Shown: positions 29,338 to 37,390 of the stretch, in pieces
How positions within the stretch are numbered: the first letter of the stretch is position 1
Layout: the number at the start of each line of letters is the position of its first letter
DNA from: Scatomonas sp963930955
GTDB taxonomy: Bacteria > Bacillota > Clostridia > Lachnospirales > Lachnospiraceae
Assembly: GCA_963930955.1 (NCBI GenBank)
Contig: OZ006967.1
Coordinates: 620,001-684,000, forward strand
Direction of reading: 5' to 3'
DNA: 64,000 bases
The notes under the pieces: generated by a model
Database searches by the model: none
What the model saw: the letters and a program-made list of their open reading frames with translations, nothing else
What the model was told of the DNA's origin: nothing
Made by a program: the position numbers and the translations under genes

Positions 29338-31697
29338 CAGATATTCAGTTCAGGAATACAGAAAAAGCCAGGAATCGCTTTCAAAGGGGGCCTTTGAAGC
29401 TTCTTCGGTATTTCCTTTATCTGACAGGGTCGTATTCTCTGATAGATTGGTTCTGTACTCTTTTTGAGCTGAATATTACTCCGTCAGTCCTGGTCTTCAG
29501 TACTTTATGTCTTGGAAGCTGGTATTTTCTTGTGTTTTTCAACAGAAAAACAAAAAGGGTATGCATTCCTCTGACCTTAGGGCTTTTCATCTTTCTGGGA
29601 ATCAGGCTGTGGGATTTTCTTTTTTCGGGATTCACCCAGCTTATAAATACGGCTTCACAGTATATTCTGGATTACTATCAGCGGCCTCTGGGTTTTCTTC
29701 CGGGAGAGCCGGATCCCCGGTCTCTGCTTATAACGGTACTCCTGCTGCAGGCGCTGGCCATGTTCTGGCTGGGAAATTCTGTTTTGAAGGGAAAGTCCGG
29801 AGGCCTGCTGTTTTCCGGTATTCTTTTAATGACCACAGGGCTTCTGGTAGATCGTTTTCCTGCTCCCCGGGGAGTTTTCCTCTGGCTCTTTTCCTGGTTT
29901 TCCCTGCGGGCCGCAGGGGATAAGGGAAGAAGGGAGTTCTGGAAGGTTCCTTCTGCGGCCTTTGGAATCGGGATTGCCCTTTTAACAGGAATATTGACAT
30001 TTGTAAGCTGGAAGGAAATCTCTCCCCGGCTAAGTCCGGTGCTGGATCGTTATTATACTTCCCTGCGGGGGATTCAGAGTGATCTGGAAGAGGGAGTGAT
30101 GAATTTTTTTCAGAACTGGAGATTCGGCGGATGGCAGGGGATGGTCCAGAATGGGGTCCTTACGAATCATGCTCCCTCCGGCGGCAGCAAAACCGCTCTT
30201 ACTCTGACAGTAGAAAAAGAGCCGGAGCAGACCATTTATCTGAAAGGATTTATCGGCGGCCTTTATCAGGGCAGCTATTGGGAGGAAATTTCAGAGGAGG
30301 ATTTCCGGGAGGCAGTGGAAAATTTAAATTCCCGGGAAGATTTCCAGGATACACAGGAGTATTGGGGATATTCGGAATTATCCTATGAGGATATGCAGGA
30401 TTATCTGGCGGAAAGCGCCTATCATTTTCAAGAGATGGAGGGGCTGGTTCCGGAACAATTCTTTATTACTTATCAGAACACCCCGGGAGATTATGTATAC
30501 GCGCCCTATTTCTCCAGGATCCAGGGGGATTCGCTGGAGATGCGTGGGGATGTGGAACTTCTGCGGAACGGAGCGGAACAGATCCAGGGAAGCTTTTTCC
30601 CGCAGCTGCCGGAAGTATCGGGGGATACAGGATATACCACCAGTCTGTATGTTCCGGAAATCATAGGTTATCTGGAATATCTATGGAATCAGTATTTGTA
30701 TATTCCCAGTTCCGGAATTGAAGAACTGCAGTCCTACTGGAGCAATGTACTGGAAGAGTTTCAGGCGGAAAGAGGACATTTTCCCACGATTGCGGAAACT
30801 ACCACTCTGATCCGGGAAACCCTTGCTTCCTGCAGCTACAGCAAAAGTCTGGATCCCCTGCCGGAGGGAGAGGATTTTGTACAATATTTTCTTTTTGATC
30901 AGCAGAAGGGGTTCTGTACCCATTTTGCCAGCGCGGCAGTTCTGCTTTACCGGCTGACCGGGTATCCGGCCAGATACGCCACCGGGTATATTGCCGATGA
31001 ATTTCAGGAAAATTCCCAGGGAGGCTGGACTGCGGAGATTCCGGAAGAAAACGCTCATGCCTGGGCGGAAATTTTTCAGAATGACGGCTCCGGATGGATA
31101 CCGGTGGAAATGACGCCGGGATATGGAAACAGGGAAACAGAAGGGGCAGATATGCAGCCGGGAATATCCTCCGGGCCTGGGCCTGAAGAATCTGCTGACA
31201 GCAGCCGGCAGGAGCAGACAGGCGGAACGGACACTTCCCGGGTAGAGACATATCTGCATGCGGAAATTCCGGATGGGCTGTGGAGTATTCTGTTCGTACT
31301 TCTGACAGCCGGATTGATCCTGCTGGTTTTGTGGATCCGGCGTATGGGACATATCTGGTCCAGGACCCGGCGTTTTCAAAATCCCAACCACAGGCAGGCA
31401 GTAGGGGCAGTTGTCCGGGAGGCGGATCAAATGCTGGCTGACAGCGGATTTAGGGCAGAAGAAAAAATATCGGATCAGGAATACGCGCGGCAGGTGCAGG
31501 AAGCCTGGCCGGCGCTGAAACCGGACCGGTTTGTGTGGCTGATCCGGCAGGGAGAGAAGGCTGCCTTTGGAAAGGAAAGTATTTCTGAAAGAACGGCGGC
31601 ACAGTGTATCCGGATTTACAGGATCCTGGATGGTGAGATCCGGAAAAACCGGAAATGGTGGTGGAGGTTCTGGTGGTATTTCATAAAATGCCGTTAA
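29304..31697 (+). CDS. Multi-pass membrane protein with transglutaminase-like domain
   Basis: About 797 residues. The N-terminal half has multiple transmembrane helices (about 40-230), then an extracytoplasmic part with a transglutaminase/papain-like core. The likely catalytic cysteine is in FDQQKGFCTHFASAAVLLYR, histidine in NAHAWAEIF and aspartate/glutamate in WIPVEMTPGY. A further transmembrane helix and a cytoplasmic DUF4129-like tail follow. The GTG at 29304 is preferred over the GTG at 29274 because AAGGAGGAAGG ends five bases before it. Third member of the MoxR/DUF58 cluster. The substrate (protein cross-link or peptidoglycan-related) is unknown. Confidence 0.87.
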   Translation: MGKGQDSTIHLTDIQFRNTEKARNRFQRGPLKLLRYFLYLTGSYSLIDWFCTLFELNITPSVLVFSTLCLGSWYFLVFFNRKTKRVCIPLTLGLFIFLGIRLWDFLFSGFTQLINTASQYILDYYQRPLGFLPGEPDPRSLLITVLLLQALAMFWLGNSVLKGKSGGLLFSGILLMTTGLLVDRFPAPRGVFLWLFSWFSLRAAGDKGRREFWKVPSAAFGIGIALLTGILTFVSWKEISPRLSPVLDRYYTSLRGIQSDLEEGVMNFFQNWRFGGWQGMVQNGVLTNHAPSGGSKTALTLTVEKEPEQTIYLKGFIGGLYQGSYWEEISEEDFREAVENLNSREDFQDTQEYWGYSELSYEDMQDYLAESAYHFQEMEGLVPEQFFITYQNTPGDYVYAPYFSRIQGDSLEMRGDVELLRNGAEQIQGSFFPQLPEVSGDTGYTTSLYVPEIIGYLEYLWNQYLYIPSSGIEELQSYWSNVLEEFQAERGHFPTIAETTTLIRETLASCSYSKSLDPLPEGEDFVQYFLFDQQKGFCTHFASAAVLLYRLTGYPARYATGYIADEFQENSQGGWTAEIPEENAHAWAEIFQNDGSGWIPVEMTPGYGNRETEGADMQPGISSGPGPEESADSSRQEQTGGTDTSRVETYLHAEIPDGLWSILFVLLTAGLILLVLWIRRMGHIWSRTRRFQNPNHRQAVGAVVREADQMLADSGFRAEEKISDQEYARQVQEAWPALKPDRFVWLIRQGEKAAFGKESISERTAAQCIRIYRILDGEIRKNRKWWWRFWWYFIKCR

Positions 31698-31754
31698 TTG
31701 CCATATATTAAACCAAAACCAGGGGCTAAAAGCCTCTTCTTTCGGACGGGATTT

Positions 31755-32621
31755 ATGAAAGAACCCATGAAATATCTGGGGGCAGCGGCTCTTTTGCTGC
31801 TGTTTCTTCCCTTTCTTCTGACGGCGCTTCTTTCCGGGCGAAAGGCAGTGGCCATAGAGCAAAGCCCGGAAACAGAAAAACTGCTTCCGATGATGCTGTA
31901 CAGGGAAGCGCCGGAAGAAGCTCCGGAGGAATTTCTTCGGGCACAGGCGATTCTGGCCAGAAGCCGGATTCTGCTGGGGGATCAAAAAAAAGTTTCGGAA
32001 GTTTTGCAGGAAAACCTGGAATTTCAGAGATCCCATCGGATCTATCCGGGATTTCTGGAGCAGTGCAGGCAGGCGGCGGCGGATACGGAGGGGCTGGTAC
32101 TGACTTATGAAGGCAAGCTGGTGGAGGGCCCATATTTCGCATGGGGAAGCGGAAAAACCAGAGATGGGAAGGAAGTTATGGGCAGCGATGCGTACAGCTG
32201 GATCGTCAGTGTGGACAGCAGTATGGATGTGCAGAAGGAGGACTATCAGCAGGAAATAAAAGTATCCAGGGAAACCTTTTGGAATCAATTGTCTGCGTGT
32301 CTGGAGGAGACGGAAGAGAAAGAGGGTGATTTTTCCGGGATTACAGTAATTTCCAGGGACAGCGCAGGATATGTAACAGAAATAGCCGCAGGAGAGATTC
32401 ACCTTTCAGGAGAAAAACTGCGCAGCCTGTTTTCTCTGCCGTCCTCCTGTTTTACGGTAGAGGAAACCGGAGAGCAGATCCTTTTTCTTTGTCAGGGAAA
32501 AGGACACGGCCTTGGCATGAGTCAGTACGGAGCGGCGGTATTGGCAAAGGAGGGGAAAACAGCGGAAGAGATTCTGAAATACTATTTTCCGGAAGCTTCT
32601 GTGGAGCAGTATCAGGCTTAA
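31755..32621 (+). CDS. spoIID: SpoIID/LytB-domain protein, probable stage II sporulation protein D
   Basis: 288-residue membrane-anchored (about 8-27) SpoIID-domain protein. SpoIID is a lytic transglycosylase that degrades peptidoglycan during engulfment of the forespore. Aligned to the family E-x-P-x5-E-x-L-K-A-Q-A motif, Glu51 is the candidate catalytic residue (REAPEEAPEEFLRAQA). The C-terminal GKGHGLGMSQYGAAVLAKEG is diagnostic. An in-frame TTG extension to 31698 is less likely than the ATG at 31755. It is followed by a spoIIQ-like gene as in Clostridioides difficile, which strengthens the sporulation call. Confidence 0.85.
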   Translation: MKEPMKYLGAAALLLLFLPFLLTALLSGRKAVAIEQSPETEKLLPMMLYREAPEEAPEEFLRAQAILARSRILLGDQKKVSEVLQENLEFQRSHRIYPGFLEQCRQAAADTEGLVLTYEGKLVEGPYFAWGSGKTRDGKEVMGSDAYSWIVSVDSSMDVQKEDYQQEIKVSRETFWNQLSACLEETEEKEGDFSGITVISRDSAGYVTEIAAGEIHLSGEKLRSLFSLPSSCFTVEETGEQILFLCQGKGHGLGMSQYGAAVLAKEGKTAEEILKYYFPEASVEQYQA

Positions 32622-32694
32622 AAAATCTGTATAGATTTCATAATTTCGGAAATCCTATGAAAGGAAAGAGAACGAACCAAAAGAGGTGACGAAT

Positions 32695-33429
32695 ATGAGA
32701 TCGAAACAGAAAAAAATACGTCTGGCAGTGTCAGGGATACTTCTGGCAGCAGTAGTGGGAACAGGGGTTTACGCCTACAGTCTGGATCAGGACAGCGGGG
32801 AATCCGCGGAGGAGCTGGCCCAGGTTTCGGAGGAGGAGGCTGTGAAAGATGTAAATTCCGGCCAGGCCCAGGCAGAGATGCCGGAAGAGCCGGAAACCCA
32901 GTCTCAGATCACGGAAACTCCGGAACCTCTGCCGGAGAACACGCCGGTCCCGGAGACAGAGGAGACAGGGGTTCAGCCGGAAACCCCTTTGGCTTTCAGT
33001 GAAGATTCCTCGCTGCTTCTTCCATTGGCGGAAACCTCAGGGGAAATACTGATTCCCTATAATATGGAAAATACGGTTTATTTTCCCACACTGGACGTAT
33101 ACAAATGCAGTCCGGCCCTGGTGATGGCAGCGGAAACCGGGACAGAGGTCAGAGCTGCGGCGGACAGCCAGGTACTGCTGGTTGAAAACAGCCAGGAGAC
33201 AGGCATGACAGTGACCATGGATATGGGAGACGGATACCAGGCGGTTTACGGGCAGCTGGCAGAAGTAACTGTAAAGCCGGGACAGAGAGTTCAGGCCTCT
33301 GCAGTAATCGGAAAAATCGGGGAACCCACAAAATATTACGTGGAAGAGGGAAGCAATCTGTACTTTGCCATGACAAAAGATGGGGAACCGGTGGATCCAT
33401 CCCTGTATCTTCCCCCGGTTTCCGAGTAG
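32695..33429 (+). CDS. spoIIQ: LytM/M23-like protein, probable SpoIIQ with degenerate zinc site
   Basis: 244 residues: one N-terminal transmembrane helix (about 8-27), an acidic Pro/Glu/Thr linker (about 30-100) and a C-terminal LytM fold. SpoIIQ sits in the forespore membrane and binds SpoIIIAH across the septum. The LytM zinc ligands appear lost: the position of Y-x-H-L is YGQL, and HxHF is NLYF. That resembles the degenerate B. subtilis SpoIIQ rather than the zinc-binding clostridial form. The ATG at 32695 follows AAGAGGTGA; an upstream in-frame GTG is rejected. A plain M23-like protein unrelated to sporulation is the alternative. Confidence 0.75.
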   Translation: MRSKQKKIRLAVSGILLAAVVGTGVYAYSLDQDSGESAEELAQVSEEEAVKDVNSGQAQAEMPEEPETQSQITETPEPLPENTPVPETEETGVQPETPLAFSEDSSLLLPLAETSGEILIPYNMENTVYFPTLDVYKCSPALVMAAETGTEVRAAADSQVLLVENSQETGMTVTMDMGDGYQAVYGQLAEVTVKPGQRVQASAVIGKIGEPTKYYVEEGSNLYFAMTKDGEPVDPSLYLPPVSE

Positions 33430-33600
33430 CAGAAGAAGGAATCCCGCGTATAATAAAAAAGGAAAAGTAGCCCATGAAAAAACGCAATCGAATTTTTCAC
33501 AGGCAGTATTTTCCTATGGGTAAGGTACAGAAATATCGATTGCTTTTTATAAAACGGAGCTGCCGGAAGCAGCTCCCGTACATACAGGAGACAGGAAAAG

Positions 33601-33861
33601 ATGAATTATACGTATATGCTGAAATGCAAAGACGGCACGTATTACACAGGATGGACTACGGATCTGGACAAGCGTCTGGCAGCCCATAACAGAGGAACAG
33701 GGGCAAAATATACCCGGGGAAGAGGGCCAGTGGAAATAGTCTATTATGAAGCATATCAGACAAAGGAAGAAGCTATGAGACGGGAGTGGGAGATTAAACA
33801 GCTTTCCCACAGAGAAAAAGAAAAGCTGGAGAAATTCAGGAAGGGCGGGCAGTCAGAGTAA
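33601..33861 (+). CDS. GIY-YIG domain protein (UPF0213/YhbQ family)
   Basis: 86-residue single GIY-YIG nuclease-fold protein: the family Y-x-Y-x-L motif is YTYMLKCKDGTYYTGWT, followed by RLAAHNRGTGAKYT and EAMRREWEIKQL. Members of this small family are widespread, and their DNA-cleaving role is poorly defined. The ribosome binding site AGGAGACAGG lies just upstream. The 3' end forms the left arm of a terminator hairpin. The 171 bases before it, after spoIIQ, hold only a small GGAGCTGC/GCAGCTCC hairpin near 33555-33578. Confidence 0.85.
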   Translation: MNYTYMLKCKDGTYYTGWTTDLDKRLAAHNRGTGAKYTRGRGPVEIVYYEAYQTKEEAMRREWEIKQLSHREKEKLEKFRKGGQSE

Positions 33862-33895
33862 ACCGGCCCTTCCTGGATTTTCTCCAGCTTTTTTT
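33825..33895. terminator. Terminator overlapping the end of the GIY-YIG gene
   Basis: A 22-bp imperfect stem (GCTGGAGAAATTCAGGAAGGGC against its near-complement) whose left arm is coding, followed by seven T. It separates convergent genes. The A-rich left flank suggests it may work in both directions. Confidence 0.85.
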
Positions 33896-33900
33896 GAATA

Positions 33901-34599
33901 TCAAAGTTTAATGTTTTTGAACAGTTCGCCAAGAGATGTGGTCAGTTCCTCAGATTTGGGAAGTTTTACATTTCTCAGCTCCTCCTCTTCGTGAAGGGCT
34001 TTATCTTCTTCCAGTGCTTTCATGGAAAGACTCAGCTTGCCGTCTTTAACCGCAATCACCTTAACCTTGACCGCATCCCCTACTTTCAGGACTACAGAGG
34101 GATCTTTGATCCGTGTATGGGAAATCTGGGAAACGTGTACCAGACCGGAAAGGCCGTTTTCCAGCTTGACAAAGGCTCCGTAGGGCTGCAGAGTTTCTAC
34201 GGTGCCGTCCATAACAGTGCCTACGGCCACAGCGGCGATCCGGGCCTTCTTTTCTTCTTCCGCTTTTTCTCTGAGAACTTCTCTTGCGGAGAGAATGACT
34301 CTGCCCTTCTCAGGGTCTACTTCTGTTACCCTTACCTGGATTTCCTTGCCAAGATACTCATTCAGATCTGCTACATGGCCCAGAGCCAGGCGGGAAGCGG
34401 GAATAAAGCAGCGGATATCCCCCTGATTGGAGATGACGCCCTTGTTTACAACACCGTCTACGGTAACAGTAAGAATGGTTTTCTCATCCCGGTACTGTTT
34501 CATTTTCTCCCAAATTTCCTGGTCTTCATCCTTAAAAGTATCGAAGGACTCGTCTACAGCCTTTGAGAAATCATCCATGCTCATGTTTTCATCTGACAT
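33901..34599 (-). CDS. S1 RNA-binding domain protein (two S1 repeats)
   Basis: 232-residue cytoplasmic protein with two S1 (OB-fold) domains. The first (about 42-110) has GVVNKGVISNQGDIRCFIPASR and the second (about 125-195) has GTVETLQPYGAFVKLENGLSGLVHVSQIS, read here in parts. An acidic N-terminus and a charged C-terminal tail flank them. It is shorter than ribosomal protein S1 (usually four to six repeats) and fits the small S1-like proteins common in Clostridia, which may aid translation or RNA binding. The ATG at 34599 has a GAGGTGA ribosome binding site. Confidence 0.88.
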   Translation of the reverse strand: MSDENMSMDDFSKAVDESFDTFKDEDQEIWEKMKQYRDEKTILTVTVDGVVNKGVISNQGDIRCFIPASRLALGHVADLNEYLGKEIQVRVTEVDPEKGRVILSAREVLREKAEEEKKARIAAVAVGTVMDGTVETLQPYGAFVKLENGLSGLVHVSQISHTRIKDPSVVLKVGDAVKVKVIAVKDGKLSLSMKALEEDKALHEEEELRNVKLPKSEELTTSLGELFKNIKL

Positions 34600-34673
34600 A
34601 ATCTATCACCTCGTCTGATTTTTTCTGCTGCAGAGTCCCCGGATGTGCAGGGAGGGTACAGCAATTTTCCTAC

Positions 34674-34701
34674 AGTATAACACAGAAAAGTGTTTACCGA
34701 A
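34674..34701 (-). promoter_or_regulatory. Probable promoter of the S1-domain gene
   Basis: On the minus strand, TATACT (34674-34679) has a weak -35 (TTCGGT, 34696-34701) 16 bases upstream. It lies on the gene side of repeat copy 2, so the S1 transcript does not include the element. Confidence 0.5.
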
Positions 34702-34721
34702 AGAAAAATCAATGCTATATT
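34693..34721 (+). promoter_or_regulatory. Probable promoter of the pyrophosphatase gene, upstream of repeat copy 2
   Basis: TTTACC (34693-34698), a 17-base spacer and TATATT (34716-34721). Only 34 bases separate repeat copy 2 from the gene start, too few for a promoter, so transcription must enter through or start within the element. Confidence 0.6.
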
Positions 34722-34748
34722 ACAATTAAAAGTCCCCAGAGGCTTTTG

Positions 34749-35027
34749 TAGCATCAGTGTACAAGGGGACAATACGGTCGTTGAAGGGCTGATTTGAGCT
34801 CCTTCTGCGTTACTTTCCCTCCGCGTACGTCTCTGTACGCATCGATCAAGTGCCTTGAAGGGGCTCAAATCAGCACCTTCACGACTCGAAGACTCCAACT
34901 GCAGGAATTTCGGTGATTTTCAAGGCAGACGATAGAGGCGTACTGGACGTACGCCGATTGAGGATAACACAGAAAATCACCGAAATTACGCGGTTTGGAG
35001 CGTGTTGCCCCTTGTACACTGATGCTA
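34749..35027 (+). mobile_element. 279-bp structured repeat element, copy 2 (MITE-like), in pyrophosphatase leader
   Basis: Second full copy, same length as copy 1, inverted in the chromosome. By eye it differs from copy 1 at only two positions. Ends are the same 20-bp perfect inverted repeats with terminal TA. In the direction of the downstream gene it presents the same strand as copy 1 does to rpmH: terminal stem, then a hairpin with a GCTGATTTGAGC/GCTCAAATCAGC stem, then a hairpin with an AATTTCGGTGATTTTC/GAAAATCACCGAAATT stem. It lies between the inferred promoter (34693-34721) and the ribosome binding site near 35049, in the spacer between divergent genes. Confidence 0.85.
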
Positions 35028-35061
35028 GCCTGAATCCTGAGAAAACGGAGAAAGGAAATCT

Positions 35062-36711
35062 ATGAAAAAAGAAAATAAAATTTTTATTATCGGACATAAA
35101 AATCCGGATACAGATTCTATCTGTTCAGCCATTGCCTATGCGGATATTAAAAACCGGACAGAAAAAGGCACTTTTGTGGCCAAGAGGGCAGGACAGATTA
35201 ACGAGGAGACAGAGTATGTGCTGAATCGGTTTGGAGTCCGGGCTCCCGGCTATCTTTCTGATGCCGGAACCCAGGTACGGGAAATCGATATCCATGAAGT
35301 ACCCGGCGTCCAGGGTTCCATTTCCGTGAAGAGAGCCTGGGAAACCATGCGGGAACAGAGTGTAGTCACTCTTCCCATCACCTCCGAGGAGAACGATCTG
35401 GAGGGAGTGATCACGGTCAGCGATATAGCGGAATCCTATATGGACGCCTATGACAGCAGCGTAATGTCCAGGGCCAGAACCCAGTACCGCAGCATTGCGG
35501 ATACTCTGGACGGCTCGGTAATCGTGGGAAATGAACATGGTTACTTTATTAAAGGCCGGGTAGTGATCGGGGCTTTCCATCCGGATACCATGGAGAATTA
35601 TATCCATGAAGATGACCTGGTGATCCTGGGGAACCGGGCGGAGGATCAGCTTTGCGCCATTGAAATGAATGCCAGCTGTATTGTAGTGGGACTGGGAGCC
35701 AAGGTTTCCCGGACGATCCAGAAGCTGGCGGAGGAAATGAGCTGTGTGATTATCAGCACGCCTCACGACACGTACACCATTGCCAGGCTTATTAATCAGT
35801 CTATCCCTATTAAACACCTGATGACCAGAGAAAATATCATCTGTTTTCATACCAGTGATATGCTGGATAACATCAAGGAGATCATGCGCAAAAGCCGCCA
35901 CAGAGATTATCCGGTTCTGAACAAAAAGGGAAAATATATCGGAACCATCTCCCGCCGGAACCTGATCGGATATCACCGAAAAAGGTTGATCCTGGTAGAC
36001 CATAATGAGAAATCCCAGGCGGTGGACAATGTGGATGAGGCGGAGATCCTGGAGATTATCGATCATCACCGTCTGGGGAATCTGGAAACGGTTTCTCCTG
36101 TTCTGTTCCGGAACCAGCCGGTAGGCTGTACCGGCACCATTATGTATCAGATCTATCAGGAAAAAAATCTGGAGATTCCGAAAAATATTGCAGGACTTCT
36201 CTGCGCCGCCATAATTTCCGATACTCTGATGTTCCGTTCCCCTACCTGCACGCCTATGGACAAGGCAGCGGCGGAGGCTTTGGCAGAAATTGCAGAAATT
36301 CAAATCGAAGAATTTGCCGCCGAGATGTTCCATGCCGGAAGCAACCTTCGTGATAAGACTGCGGAGGAAATCTTCTACCAGGATTTCAAGAAATTTATTA
36401 TGGAAGATGTAACTTTCGGAGTGGGGCAGATCAACTCCATGGATGCGGAGGAGCTGAAGGCGATCCGTCAGAATCTGGTGCCGCATCTGAAGAGCGAATG
36501 CGGAAAACACGGGATCCAGATGGTATTCTTCATGCTCACGAATATTATTGATGAATCTACCGAACTGCTCTATTACGGAGAACACGCAAAAGAGCTGATC
36601 GAAGGCGCTTTTCCGGTACAGGCGGAGGAAAAGAGCTGTGTTCTTCCCGGAGTAGTGTCCCGAAAGAAGCAGCTGATCCCGGCCTTTATGACGGCTCTTC
36701 AGCAGAGGTGA
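35062..36711 (+). CDS. ppaC: Manganese-dependent inorganic pyrophosphatase, CBS-domain type (family II)
   Basis: DHH-superfamily enzyme hydrolysing pyrophosphate to phosphate, 549 residues. The catalytic N-terminal motif is GHKNPDTDSI (His12, Asp16, Asp18). A regulatory insert (about 70-300) contains a CBS, a DRTGG-like and a second CBS domain (RDYPVLNKKGKYIGTISR), which in this family bind adenine nucleotides and tune activity. The catalytic core resumes with DHHRLG, AAIISDTLMF and the C-terminal DHHA2 domain ending in SRKKQLIP. Ribosome binding site GAGAAAGGAA precedes the ATG. Confidence 0.93.
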   Translation: MKKENKIFIIGHKNPDTDSICSAIAYADIKNRTEKGTFVAKRAGQINEETEYVLNRFGVRAPGYLSDAGTQVREIDIHEVPGVQGSISVKRAWETMREQSVVTLPITSEENDLEGVITVSDIAESYMDAYDSSVMSRARTQYRSIADTLDGSVIVGNEHGYFIKGRVVIGAFHPDTMENYIHEDDLVILGNRAEDQLCAIEMNASCIVVGLGAKVSRTIQKLAEEMSCVIISTPHDTYTIARLINQSIPIKHLMTRENIICFHTSDMLDNIKEIMRKSRHRDYPVLNKKGKYIGTISRRNLIGYHRKRLILVDHNEKSQAVDNVDEAEILEIIDHHRLGNLETVSPVLFRNQPVGCTGTIMYQIYQEKNLEIPKNIAGLLCAAIISDTLMFRSPTCTPMDKAAAEALAEIAEIQIEEFAAEMFHAGSNLRDKTAEEIFYQDFKKFIMEDVTFGVGQINSMDAEELKAIRQNLVPHLKSECGKHGIQMVFFMLTNIIDESTELLYYGEHAKELIEGAFPVQAEEKSCVLPGVVSRKKQLIPAFMTALQQR

Positions 36712-36715
36712 GAAG

Positions 36716-37285
36716 ATGGGAAAGCAGAAGTGGAAGCCGGGTAATATGCTGTATCCTCTGCCGGCAGTGCTGGTAACCGTAAGGGACAGAGACGGCAGGG
36801 ATAATGTATTTACCGCGGCCTGGGCGGGAACTGTGTGCACAAATCCTCCAATGGTTTCAATATCTGTGCGGCCGGAGCGGTTTTCACACCATATGATTCT
36901 GGAAACCGGAGAATTTGTCATTAACCTGACTACAGAAGAGATGGCCCGGGCGGTAGATTACTGCGGGGTAAAATCAGGAAGGGACCTGGATAAATTCCAG
37001 GCTCTGGGGCTGGAAACAGAGGCAGCTTCAGAGGTGAAGGTCCTTATGATTAAAAATTCACCGGTATGCATAGAGTGTAAAGTGGCGGAAGTGATGCATT
37101 TGGGCTCTCACGATCTGTTTCTTGCAAAAGTAGCCGCTGTTCACGCAGATGAAAAATATATGGACCAGAAAGGGCGTTTTCATCTGGGAAAGGCGAAAAT
37201 GCTGGCATATTCTCACGGAGAATATTACGGACTGGGGAAAAAACTGGGAACTTTCGGATACAGCGTGCGCCGGAAAAAACAGTAA
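36716..37285 (+). CDS. Flavin reductase-like, FMN-binding split-barrel protein
   Basis: 189-residue protein of the flavin reductase domain family (FMN-binding split barrel). Recognisable segments are the N-terminal PLPAVLVTVRD, FTAAWAGTVCTNPPMVSISVR and GEFVINLTTEEMARAVDYCG. Such proteins bind FMN and act as NAD(P)H:flavin reductases or as flavoproteins of unknown role in anaerobes. It starts four bases after the pyrophosphatase stop, so the two are probably co-transcribed. The electron acceptor is unknown. Confidence 0.85.
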   Translation: MGKQKWKPGNMLYPLPAVLVTVRDRDGRDNVFTAAWAGTVCTNPPMVSISVRPERFSHHMILETGEFVINLTTEEMARAVDYCGVKSGRDLDKFQALGLETEAASEVKVLMIKNSPVCIECKVAEVMHLGSHDLFLAKVAAVHADEKYMDQKGRFHLGKAKMLAYSHGEYYGLGKKLGTFGYSVRRKKQ

Positions 37286-37308
37286 AATGAAAGTTTAAAA
37301 ATTGAATC

Positions 37309-37337
37309 TTGCATAATCTTCAAGCCCATGATATAAT
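37309..37337 (+). promoter_or_regulatory. gdhA promoter
   Basis: TTGCAT (37309-37314), a 17-base spacer and a perfect TATAAT (37332-37337) lie 53 bases before the gdhA ATG. Confidence 0.8.
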
Positions 37338-37390
37338 GCAACAGTGTATAAAGACGATACAATTTCAGGTTGTCAAAGGAGGAAACAAAA

